A DNA stretch of 64,000 bases from Desulfomicrobium baculatum DSM 4028. Lineage in GTDB: Bacteria; Desulfobacterota; Desulfovibrionia; Desulfovibrionales; Desulfomicrobiaceae. The position numbers and the translations under genes are program-made. Below, piece after piece: positions 44,790 through 52,105 of the stretch. Under the pieces are notes generated by a model. The model did not search any database, was not told where the DNA came from, and saw nothing but the letters and a program-made list of their open reading frames with translations. Within the stretch, counting starts at the first letter, position 1. Each line of letters opens with the position of its first letter. Where the stretch lies: contig NC_013173.1 of the NCBI RefSeq assembly GCF_000023225.1, positions 1,180,501 to 1,244,500 of the forward strand, in the 5' to 3' direction.

Positions 44790-45083
44790 GGGTTTCTCCC
44801 TTCGAAAAAGATGTGTAGCAAGGCCAAATGGGCCCGTCCCGCGCACACGCCAAACGGGGTTCGCCACGCAAACCCCAAAACTGCAACGTCGTACAAGCAG
44901 GGGCTGTCGTGGTCAAGGATGTCCTTTTCGCAAGGAGGATTTCCGGCGATGCGCGGCCTCATGACGCGGGTGACGGGAGCGAGGAGGACTCGGTCTGGGC
45001 GGAAGGGGTGTCGATGCGGCCAAGGCGATGTGAACCGTCCCTCCATGCCCGGTCCATGCAGGCGTTGTGCGCCGACACGGGAC
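44790..45083. other. Spacer between the glycosyltransferase and uraA
   Basis: No gene. A hairpin GGGGTTCGC (44856-44864) with GCAAACCCC (44868-44876) may end the leftward glycosyltransferase or act in the uraA leader. No clear PyrR-type leader is seen. Confidence 0.45.
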
Positions 45084-46169
45084 TTAGAGCAGATAGTGGA
45101 AATCAAACTTTGATTCGGATTCCTCCGCGAAGGAGCGCGGCAATGTCTGCGTGTCAATGCGTTCAAGCCGGGATACGCCGACAATATCGGCCAGGTAGGT
45201 GAAGAATCCGGCATGCGTTGCAGGGGCGGAGTTGTCTGGCATCGGAATCGAGCGCAGTGCAAGGTCCTGTTCGACGGCCGACATGATGGACGGATATCGT
45301 CCGAAAACCTTGGTAAAGGACTGGACGACTTCGGCAAAAACGACGTCGTGCCCTTCGCCCTGATGCAGTTCGGCCAGCACAAGCAGGATTTTGGCCAGCT
45401 CAATATAGACCAGGATTTGCGCGTCGTAGGTGTCGGCGAGTCGAACAGCATGCAGCAGTTCGTCGGTGAAGACGCGGACGATCGCCTCGGGACCTCGGGA
45501 TTCGAGAATGCTTCTGTAGGATTGGAAATAGTAGACGCCGTCGCGTCGAACCTGGGCAGCGCGTCGGATCTTGCGCGTTTGACGGACGGTGCCGGTCTGG
45601 TGAAGCGCGATATCGTGACCGGCTTGCGTGATCTTGCGGCAAAGATGCCAGTCTTCATGGGTTCGCTGCTCGTACCCTTCGAGGCCGCGCACCGCATCGT
45701 ACACCTTTTTTCGCAGCAGCCATATTTCGCCGGATGCGAAGGCTGGACGCTCCGGAACAGGCTGGAACCGGGATCTGATATTGAGGGCGTGGGACAGGGT
45801 GTCGCCAAGATCGGAAGCCAGGGGCTGCGCTCCCACCAGACCGAAATTGGGGTGCTCAGCCATGAACGAGAGGGCGCTCGGTAGCCAGATCCGGTCGCAG
45901 ACGATGTCGCTGTCAATGGAAAAGATGAAATCCGTGCGCGCATGGCCGATGCCCGTGCGTTTGGCTGCGGCCGGACCCAGGTTTGCCGGGTGGCGAAGAA
46001 CTTCGACGCCGCCGGGGCAGTTCGGCACGGCCGGCGGCACGAAGGCTTCCTCCGATCCGTCGTCGACGACGATGACGGCCTGGACCAGGTTTCCGAAGAG
46101 ACGGATTCGTTCAAGCTGCGTCCGCGCAAAGTCGTGATCGTTGTACGTGTAGGTGACGAGGGTCAGCAT
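45084..46169 (-). CDS. Glycosyltransferase family 2
   Basis: A 361-residue GT-A-fold transferase. Seen: LTLVTYTYNDHDFART at the start, VVDDGSEEA (nucleotide sugar), FSIDSDIVC (DxD metal motif) and HEDWHLCRKI (acceptor/base region, ED near 170). The final 150 residues are helical and unfamiliar. AGGAG precedes the ATG. It lies 53 bases after bioD, so it may be read from the biotin transcript, though its task is not biotin-related; it probably acts on surface polysaccharide. Confidence 0.86.
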   Translation of the reverse strand: MLTLVTYTYNDHDFARTQLERIRLFGNLVQAVIVVDDGSEEAFVPPAVPNCPGGVEVLRHPANLGPAAAKRTGIGHARTDFIFSIDSDIVCDRIWLPSALSFMAEHPNFGLVGAQPLASDLGDTLSHALNIRSRFQPVPERPAFASGEIWLLRKKVYDAVRGLEGYEQRTHEDWHLCRKITQAGHDIALHQTGTVRQTRKIRRAAQVRRDGVYYFQSYRSILESRGPEAIVRVFTDELLHAVRLADTYDAQILVYIELAKILLVLAELHQGEGHDVVFAEVVQSFTKVFGRYPSIMSAVEQDLALRSIPMPDNSAPATHAGFFTYLADIVGVSRLERIDTQTLPRSFAEESESKFDFHYLL

Positions 46170-46222
46170 GGGGTTCTCCTGCGTCCGCGTTATTGGCTTC
46201 GTTGCGCCTGGCGTGCGCCCCG

Positions 46223-46921
46223 TCAGGTCTTGCGTATGAGAATATGATCGCTGAACGCAGTGCCGACCACGGATAGCGCCGATTGCGGCGGGGAAGACAG
46301 GTCGGTGATGCGACCGATGACACCGTGCACAGGCAGCCCGGAGAAGTTTTCGATGGCCGCGCTGTTTTCGGCCCTGTCCAGTTTTGGAGTGGCGTCCGTG
46401 GGGTCGGTCAGAACCACGCCCAGGCAGCGGGCCTTGCGGGCCCTCAGGGCTTCCAGGGTCAAGAGGGTGTGATTGATGGTGCCAAGCCCCGCGCGGCCGG
46501 CTACGAGCACAGAGGCGCCGGTCTCCAGGGCCAGATCGAGCATGGTTTTTTGCGCCGTGATCGGCACCAGCAGGCCTCCGGCGCCTTCGACCACGGTGAC
46601 CTCATGGCGCTGGGCATGGGCGGCGATGAAGCGGCGCAGGGCGTCGAAGTCCACGGGCTCTCCGGCAAAAAGCGGGGCTTTGGGCAGGGGGCGGAGGGAA
46701 TGGATGCAGTCCGCCGGCGCCATGCCCCGGGGCAGCCCGCCGGGCAGGTGGCGGTGCACGAACGCCGCGTCGGAGTCATGCTCCGCGTCAAGGCAGCCGG
46801 TCTGTACGGGTTTGAGGTATATTGCGTCTGTCACGGCCAAAAGCCGCATGAGGAGCAGACTGAGTACCGTCTTGCCCACGTCCGTGTCCGTGCCGGTGAT
46901 GAAGAGGATCGTGCCGGTCAT
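46223..46921 (-). CDS. bioD: Dethiobiotin synthetase
   Basis: ATP-dependent carboxylase that closes the ureido ring of dethiobiotin, 232 residues. P-loop GTDTDVGKT (10-18), the substrate Lys in YLKPVQTG and VVEGAGGLLVPI are present. The start overlaps the bioF stop by four bases (ATGA). Last biotin gene of the operon. The intervening aminotransferase step (BioA) is not encoded here. Confidence 0.95.
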   Translation of the reverse strand: MTGTILFITGTDTDVGKTVLSLLLMRLLAVTDAIYLKPVQTGCLDAEHDSDAAFVHRHLPGGLPRGMAPADCIHSLRPLPKAPLFAGEPVDFDALRRFIAAHAQRHEVTVVEGAGGLLVPITAQKTMLDLALETGASVLVAGRAGLGTINHTLLTLEALRARKARCLGVVLTDPTDATPKLDRAENSAAIENFSGLPVHGVIGRITDLSSPPQSALSVVGTAFSDHILIRKT

Positions 46922-48072
46922 GTGCTCTCCTTTTGAATCAAGCTGGACAGGGCATCGCGCAGTCGGAGCACGTCGGCCACGTCATGTTCGGCGGTCAGGC
47001 AGACGCGCAAAATTGCCTGGCCCAGGGGCACCGTGGGGTAGCGGGCCGCGAAAACCACAATTCCCTCTTCCCGCAACTTCGTGGCCAGACGCTGGCAACG
47101 GTTCTCGTCGCCGACTTCCAGGCTCAGGATATGCGCGTTGCCACCGATGCACAGCCCGGTTTTGGAGAGCTCCTCCCGGGCCAGGTCTCCCAGACGGCGC
47201 AGATGCTCACGCTGCTCCCCGCACTGGCGAACGCGCTCCAGCATGGCCAGGACCATGTCTCCGTGCCAGGGCGGCAGGGCCGTGGTGTAGATGAAGCCCT
47301 GCCCGAAGTGGATCAGGTGTTCGCGCACGACGGCCGGGCAGAGGATGAAGGCGCCGAACATCCCGAATGCCTTGCCCAGCGTGCCCACGGCCACATCGGC
47401 GACCCCGCCCGCCAGGCCCCTGCCCCCCTCGCCCAGGACCCCGAAGGCGTGAGCTTCGTCCACGATGCACAGAAATCCGAACTCGTCCTTGAGGCATTTC
47501 ACGGCGTTGAAATCCGGGCTGTCGCCGTCCATGCTGAACAGGGATTCGGTCAGCACAGCCTGCGCCGGATAGGTTTCAAGCAGTTTGCGCAGGTGGCCCA
47601 TGCGGTTGTGGCGGAAAGTGTGGAACCCCGCCCGGCTGTGCCGCACTCCGGCCACGGTGCTGGCGTGGGCGCGCTTGTCGAGCAGCAGGGTGTCCTTCTC
47701 GGAAAAAAGGGTGGCGATGAGTGTAAGGTTGGCTAAAAATCCGCTGCCCAGGATCAGGCAGGACTCGTATCCAAAATACTCGGCCAGAGCCTGCTCCGCT
47801 TCCAGGGTGGAGCGGGTCGTGCCCGTGACCAGGCGCGATGAGCCGGAGCCGCTGCCGAAGCGGCGACAAAGCTCCGCCAGTTTTTCGGCCATATCTCTGT
47901 CCTGGGCCAGACCCAGGAAATCATTGGAGGAAAAATTGAGGTGCGGCTGGCCATCCAGAATCACGCGCGCGCCATGATGCCCGGTCATGGGTAAAAGCTC
48001 GCGACCGAGACCGGCCTGACGGCGGGCTGCGATGTCGTTCTTCAAGCGCTGGATGAAGTTTTCGTCAGGCAT
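46918..48072 (-). CDS. bioF: 8-amino-7-oxononanoate synthase
   Basis: PLP enzyme joining alanine with the pimeloyl thioester, 384 residues. PLP lysine Lys 234 in GTLGKAFGMFG; also FSSNDFLGLA, SGSGSSRLVTGT and DEAHAFGVLGEGGRG. Start ATG 48072; an in-frame start to 48141 lacks support. It begins inside the hotdog gene upstream (31-base overlap) and ends in an ATGA overlap with bioD, so translation along the operon is tightly coupled. 2-Amino-3-ketobutyrate ligase is excluded by context. Confidence 0.94.
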   Translation of the reverse strand: MPDENFIQRLKNDIAARRQAGLGRELLPMTGHHGARVILDGQPHLNFSSNDFLGLAQDRDMAEKLAELCRRFGSGSGSSRLVTGTTRSTLEAEQALAEYFGYESCLILGSGFLANLTLIATLFSEKDTLLLDKRAHASTVAGVRHSRAGFHTFRHNRMGHLRKLLETYPAQAVLTESLFSMDGDSPDFNAVKCLKDEFGFLCIVDEAHAFGVLGEGGRGLAGGVADVAVGTLGKAFGMFGAFILCPAVVREHLIHFGQGFIYTTALPPWHGDMVLAMLERVRQCGEQREHLRRLGDLAREELSKTGLCIGGNAHILSLEVGDENRCQRLATKLREEGIVVFAARYPTVPLGQAILRVCLTAEHDVADVLRLRDALSSLIQKEST

Positions 48073-48449
48073 GTGAAACGGCTCTGAAAGAGGGTGTCCA
48101 AAGAGGTGGGCCGGGCATCGTGTCCGATGAGAATCCGGCATGTCGGGCCGTCGTTGACTGTCACGGCGTAGCTTGCGCCGGCTTTGGTTTCGGCGATCAT
48201 GTTCGCCCGAATGGTCAGGGGCTCGGTTCCGAGGTCCGGATCATAGAGAAGGTCGGCCACGGATACAAGGTAGGCCTGAATCTGAAAACCGTGGCGGTGG
48301 CGCAGGTGCATGCCGCAGGTCTGGGCCATGGCTTCAAGGGCCAGATACGGCGGCAAGGAAGGGGTGCGTGTCACGATTTCGCGTTCGTCGCAGAAGAGGA
48401 TGGCGTCCAGGGCCGTGGAAGGGTCGAAGCTGGAGAAATCTAGATCCAA
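48042..48449 (-). CDS. Hotdog dehydratase subunit with Glu but no catalytic His
   Basis: A 135-residue hotdog-fold protein of the FabZ/ApeP-like group. Aligned with FabZ (His-F-P-G-x-P-x-M-P-G-V-L-x-x-Glu-A), its segment TRTPSLPPYLALEAMAQ keeps both Pro, the Leu and the catalytic Glu (Glu 39), but the His place holds Ile 25. Alone it should be inactive. A second hotdog protein in the same operon (50713) shows the opposite pattern. The start is TTG 48449, where GGGGGTG lies just upstream; it overlaps the ketosynthase end by 10 bases. Probably one half of a heterodimeric dehydratase for pimeloyl chain synthesis. Confidence 0.82.
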   Translation of the reverse strand: MDLDFSSFDPSTALDAILFCDEREIVTRTPSLPPYLALEAMAQTCGMHLRHRHGFQIQAYLVSVADLLYDPDLGTEPLTIRANMIAETKAGASYAVTVNDGPTCRILIGHDARPTSLDTLFQSRFTCLTKTSSSA

Positions 48450-49603
48450 GGCCGCACCCCCAGACAGGCGTTCTGTCCGCCAAAGCCGAAGCTCTGCACG
48501 AGCAGGTTGCGCGGACGCAGTCGCAGGGGAGCACGCAGCAGGGGCAGGTCGTCGCGGCATGGGTTTTCAAGGCCGGCGATGGGCGGGAAAGAGCCCTGTC
48601 CGGCGCAAACAAGCCCCAGGGCCAGCTCCGCGCAGCCGCAGGCCGCAGCCAGGTGGCCGATCCGGGACTTGAAGGCGGCGATGCCCATGGCCTGCGGCAC
48701 GGTCCGGGCCAGAATTTCTCCTTCCACCTCGTCATTGAGGACCGTGCCGGTGCCGTGCGCCACGACGCAGAGATTTTCGTCGCCAAGGTCTTTGAGGCAG
48801 CGCCGCACCGCCGTGCAGGCCGCTTGTCCGGTGGTGTCCGGGCCGGTCAGGCTGCCGCCGTCCAGGGATGAGGAGGCGCTGACGATTTCCGCCAGAATTC
48901 CGGCTCCGCGAGCCTGGGCATGCTCCAGACACTCCAATGTAAAGACCGCCCCGCCTTCGCCGATGGCAAACCCGCTGCGACCCTGGTCAAAGGGTCTGCA
49001 GGCCAGTTCCGGGCGCTTAAAATCCGTGGCCAGGACTCCGGCTTGCTTATAGGCGCGGACAGCCTCCGGCGAGAGGCGTGAATCCCCGCCACCGGCCAGG
49101 GCCACGTCCGCAAGTCCTGCTTTCACGGCGCGAAAGGCCTGTCCCAGCGCTTGGGTCGAAGCCGCGCAGGCGGTCAGAATGGTCAGGTTTTCGCCGTGTA
49201 CGCCCAGCATCTCGGCCATGACCGCGGTCACCGTGTTGGGAAGATAGTCCAGAAGCCACAGGGCCTTGTCTTCCCGTGGCCGGGCCTGCAGATTTGGGCC
49301 GAGGCCCAGGAAAAGTCCGGCCTCAGCCAGGTCGTCCGGGCCGAGCCCCGCATCGTCCACGGCCCTGACGGCGGCGGCCAGACAGAGTTGCTGGCCACGG
49401 GTCAGGTAGCGGGCGTTCTTGCAGCGGCCGACATGGGATTTGAGATCAAAATCGGATACCGGGCAGATCGCGACCTGCGAATCCGTCGAAGATCGAAGAA
49501 ATGGGCCGTGGGGTTCCTGCAGCGCGGAAAACACGTCCTCCCTGCTGGAGCCAAGGGGCAGCACGAATCCGCTGCCGGTGACGACAACCCGGCGGTTGTC
49601 CAT
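48440..49603 (-). CDS. FabF-like 3-oxoacyl-ACP synthase in biotin operon
   Basis: A 387-residue KAS II/FabF-type condensing enzyme. The full catalytic set is present: Cys 146 (TACAAST), His 283 (VAHGTGT), Lys 312 and His 317 (FKSRIGHLAA), so it should be active. Somewhat shorter than housekeeping FabF (about 410). It starts one base after the ACP stop. Within the biotin operon it most likely extends the dicarboxylate chain leading to pimeloyl-ACP. It differs from BioZ, which is KAS III-like. Confidence 0.9.
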   Translation of the reverse strand: MDNRRVVVTGSGFVLPLGSSREDVFSALQEPHGPFLRSSTDSQVAICPVSDFDLKSHVGRCKNARYLTRGQQLCLAAAVRAVDDAGLGPDDLAEAGLFLGLGPNLQARPREDKALWLLDYLPNTVTAVMAEMLGVHGENLTILTACAASTQALGQAFRAVKAGLADVALAGGGDSRLSPEAVRAYKQAGVLATDFKRPELACRPFDQGRSGFAIGEGGAVFTLECLEHAQARGAGILAEIVSASSSLDGGSLTGPDTTGQAACTAVRRCLKDLGDENLCVVAHGTGTVLNDEVEGEILARTVPQAMGIAAFKSRIGHLAAACGCAELALGLVCAGQGSFPPIAGLENPCRDDLPLLRAPLRLRPRNLLVQSFGFGGQNACLGVRPWI

Positions 49604-49604
49604 C

Positions 49605-49985
49605 TCAGTTTCCGGCCGGGGCGGGCGTTGCGGCCTCGGCATAGGCGACAAGATCGCGCACCTGCAGCACCGGGCCAGCGGACAGGCCATCCAGGATTTC
49701 GTGCAGCCGGGGCTCGGACAGATATGGGTATTCCGCTTTCAAGGCGGACAGAGCCTCGACGTTGTCACGCGCGGCCCGGTTCAGGACGATGCGCACATTT
49801 TTCAGAAAAAGCAGGTCGTCATCCACGGCGATGCCCAGCTTGTGCTGCATGGCTACACCGATTTCAAGCAGGTCGATGGATTCGGCTTTGAGAGTCCGTA
49901 TGACGTAGGTCTCGGGCGTGATGTCGGCCGGGTCCAGGTCCAGGATTTCGGCCAGTATGGAGCAGATGGTCGGGAAAGGGTTCAT
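49605..49985 (-). CDS. Acyl carrier protein with long insert
   Basis: A 126-residue carrier protein. The phosphopantetheine site is Ser 36 in LKAESIDLLEIG (DSL becomes ESI). Helix II and a final helix (VRDLVAYAEAA) match ACP, but between them lies an insert of about 40 residues (residues about 58-105, including RAARDNVEALSALKAEYPY) that ordinary ACPs of about 78 residues lack. Start ATG 49985 overlaps the ketoreductase stop (ATGA). Probably a dedicated carrier of the pimeloyl chain. Confidence 0.82.
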   Translation of the reverse strand: MNPFPTICSILAEILDLDPADITPETYVIRTLKAESIDLLEIGVAMQHKLGIAVDDDLLFLKNVRIVLNRAARDNVEALSALKAEYPYLSEPRLHEILDGLSAGPVLQVRDLVAYAEAATPAPAGN

Positions 49986-50716
49986 GCGTATTTTTGCGCC
50001 GTCAGTCCGGCGTCCATGGTGATGGTTGTGCAGGTCAGGGCCAGGGCCTGGTCGGAGAGCAGGAACAGGAGCGTGCCCGCCGCCTGGTCCACGGTCACGA
50101 TTATATTCTTCAGGTCGCGCCGCCTGTCTTCCTTGTCCAGAAAGCGTTCTCCGCGTCCCGCGTCCACAAGTCCAAGACGCAGGCTCAGACCTGAGATGCC
50201 GCGCGGGCCCAGTTCCAGGGCGAGGCTTTGGTAAAGCCCTTCGGCCGCTCTTTTGGCCGCGCCGTAAAATCCCTGGCCGGGCGCAGGCAGGGCGGCGGCG
50301 GTGGAGGAAACGTGCAGGAGTCTGCCGAAGCGGCGGGCCAGCATGGAACGGGTCACCGTTTTGAGCAGCAGCAGCCGGTTTGCGACACCAGCTTGGAAAT
50401 ATGCGTCCATGTCGGCTTCACCGGCCGCCGCCAGAAGGACTTCGTGATCCGCATGGGCCAGATCGACCAGATAATCCACTCCGGCTTCAAGAATGGGGGC
50501 AAGCGACGTCTGGCTGGCCTTGTCACTGAAGTCCAGCCACGGACTTTGCCCCGCAAGTTCCGGGAATTTTTGGCTTATGGCGGCTTTTCCCGCTTCCGAG
50601 GCGTGTGTCGGAATGACTGCAAGGCCCTCTTCAAGCAGCAGGGCGGTCAGGGCCAGGCCTATGGAATTGCCGCCTCCGAGGACGAGGACGGTTTTGCCGC
50701 GAAAGTCGAGCATCAT
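49982..50716 (-). CDS. SDR ketoreductase (FabG-like) in biotin operon
   Basis: A 244-residue short-chain dehydrogenase/reductase. Nucleotide-binding start VLVLGGGNSIGLAL, catalytic Ser in HVSSTAAALP and Tyr-x-x-x-Lys in GFYGAAKRAAEG. The GGGNSIG turn departs from FabG's GASRGIG. Start ATG 50716 (MMLDFRGK) or 50713; the first overlaps the upstream hotdog stop. Expected job: reduction of the 3-oxoacyl-ACP made by the adjacent ketosynthase. Confidence 0.9.
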   Translation of the reverse strand: MMLDFRGKTVLVLGGGNSIGLALTALLLEEGLAVIPTHASEAGKAAISQKFPELAGQSPWLDFSDKASQTSLAPILEAGVDYLVDLAHADHEVLLAAAGEADMDAYFQAGVANRLLLLKTVTRSMLARRFGRLLHVSSTAAALPAPGQGFYGAAKRAAEGLYQSLALELGPRGISGLSLRLGLVDAGRGERFLDKEDRRRDLKNIIVTVDQAAGTLLFLLSDQALALTCTTITMDAGLTAQKYA

Positions 50717-51021
50717 GGCGTGATCCTGCCCTGGGCGAAAATCGCGCCTTCGCGGCGCAAGGTGCACAGATACGTCTCTCCCTGTTCTTCGATGCCCAGC
50801 GCGTATGTCCCGGGGGAGGCGAAACGGGAAAAGGAGAAGCGGTGAATGCGCAGCGGCCCTCGGCATCCGCGATGGTCCGCGATGACCTGCATGCAGAGGC
50901 CCGCGATGAGTGAGCCGGGCACCACCGGATTGCCGGGGAAATGCCCGTTGAAGCAGGCGTCGGCCCGGTCGAAGGATACCGATAGCCGCAGAGGATCTTT
51001 CGAGACAAGGCTTAAATCCAT
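50713..51021 (-). CDS. Hotdog dehydratase subunit with His but no catalytic Glu
   Basis: A 102-residue FabA/FabZ-like hotdog protein, shorter than FabZ (about 150). The motif FNGHFPGNPVVPGSLIAGLC keeps the catalytic His 27, HFPG and both Pro, but the residue 14 further on, Glu in FabZ, is Gly 41. In FabZ the His of one monomer works with the Glu of the other, so this subunit could complete an active site with the Glu-bearing protein at 48042. It overlaps bioB by 10 bases and the ketoreductase by four. Confidence 0.85.
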   Translation of the reverse strand: MDLSLVSKDPLRLSVSFDRADACFNGHFPGNPVVPGSLIAGLCMQVIADHRGCRGPLRIHRFSFSRFASPGTYALGIEEQGETYLCTLRREGAIFAQGRITP

Positions 51022-51980
51022 TTTCCCTGCTCCAGCATGCGCAGATCCGCTTCCAGGTTGCGGCCCTTGGTGGTCAGGTAGTTGCCGATCATCATGCCGT
51101 TGGCTCCGGCCAGGGGCAGCCAGGACTGGTAGTCGCCCAGAACCCGCTCCCGGCCGCCGGCGATGGTGATGCTTACCTGCGGGAGCATCAGGCGGAACAG
51201 GGCCACGGACTTGAGGGCGTCGTGCGCCGAAAGGAGCGGGCTGGCCTCAAGCGGCGTGCCCGGTATGGGGGACAGGAAATTGAGCGGCACCGTGTCGACG
51301 TCCAGTTCGGCCAGAGTGGCGGCCAACTCGATGCGCTGCGCCCATGATTCACCAAGGCCGAGAATGCCGCCCGAACATATTTTGAGTCCGTGCTCCTTGG
51401 CCAGGCGGATGGTGGCGATATCCTCGTCGTAGGAGTGCGTCGTGCAGATGGACGGAAAATGGGAGCGGGCCGTTTCCAGGTTGTGGTGGTAGCGGGTCAG
51501 CCCGGCCTGCACCAGACGGCGTGCATAGTCATTGTTCAAAAGTCCTAGGGAGGCGCTCAGTTCAAGCGTCGTGCGGGACCTCAGCGTTTCGATGCAGGCG
51601 CAGATGCGCGTGATTTCATCGCTGGAGAGCATCAGTCCGCTGGTGACCAGCGAATAGCAACTGGCTCCGGCCTTGTGCATGGCCAGCCCGTTTTCGATCA
51701 GTTCGTCCAGCGGGAGCAGCGGATGGTTCGGGCTGCCTGTAGTGTAATGTCCGCTTTGGGCGCAGAACCTGCAATCCTGGGAGCAGGTCCCGGATTTGGC
51801 ATTGGTGATGGAACAGGTGAAGGGGCGGTGTCCCATGGCCCTGGTGACGGAGTTCGCCGCGAATAGCAGTTCGGTGGTGTGATCGCTTTCAAGCCCGGCC
51901 AAAAGGCGGCCCTGCTCTTCGGTCAATGGCGTGCCGTCGAGGATCTGGCTGGTAAGGCGTGTAATCAGTGGATGCAGCAT
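51012..51980 (-). CDS. bioB: Biotin synthase
   Basis: Radical SAM enzyme inserting sulfur into dethiobiotin, 322 residues. The CSQDCRFC motif (Cys 66, 70, 73) binds the 4Fe-4S cluster; YHHNLET supports the 2Fe-2S side, as does the Arg-rich ERVLGD end. AGGAA precedes ATG 51980. First gene of a leftward operon of eight overlapping genes, preceded by a promoter and a palindrome at 52001-52062. Confidence 0.96.
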   Translation of the reverse strand: MLHPLITRLTSQILDGTPLTEEQGRLLAGLESDHTTELLFAANSVTRAMGHRPFTCSITNAKSGTCSQDCRFCAQSGHYTTGSPNHPLLPLDELIENGLAMHKAGASCYSLVTSGLMLSSDEITRICACIETLRSRTTLELSASLGLLNNDYARRLVQAGLTRYHHNLETARSHFPSICTTHSYDEDIATIRLAKEHGLKICSGGILGLGESWAQRIELAATLAELDVDTVPLNFLSPIPGTPLEASPLLSAHDALKSVALFRLMLPQVSITIAGGRERVLGDYQSWLPLAGANGMMIGNYLTTKGRNLEADLRMLEQGKWI

Positions 51981-52000
51981 GGTTTTCCTGTGAGAGGGGC

Positions 52001-52062
52001 ATTAATCGTGGCCGATAAGCGTTGTCAAATTGCACTGTGTTTTTTCAGCGTCAATTTGAAGA
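52001..52062 (-). promoter_or_regulatory. bioB promoter overlapped by a palindrome
   Basis: Minus-strand -35 TTGACA (plus 52023-52028), 16-base spacer, -10 ATTAAT (plus 52001-52006). The inverted repeat TTGTCAAATTG (52022-52032) and CAATTTGAAGA (52052-52062), 9 of 11 bases symmetric, covers the -35. It probably works as an operator; the BirA consensus (TTGTAAACC, GGTTTACAA) is not matched, so the regulator is uncertain. Confidence 0.55.
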
Positions 52063-52105
52063 GCCTTTTGACCTCGCAACCCGATTAGGCTACCGAGCAG
52101 CTGTC

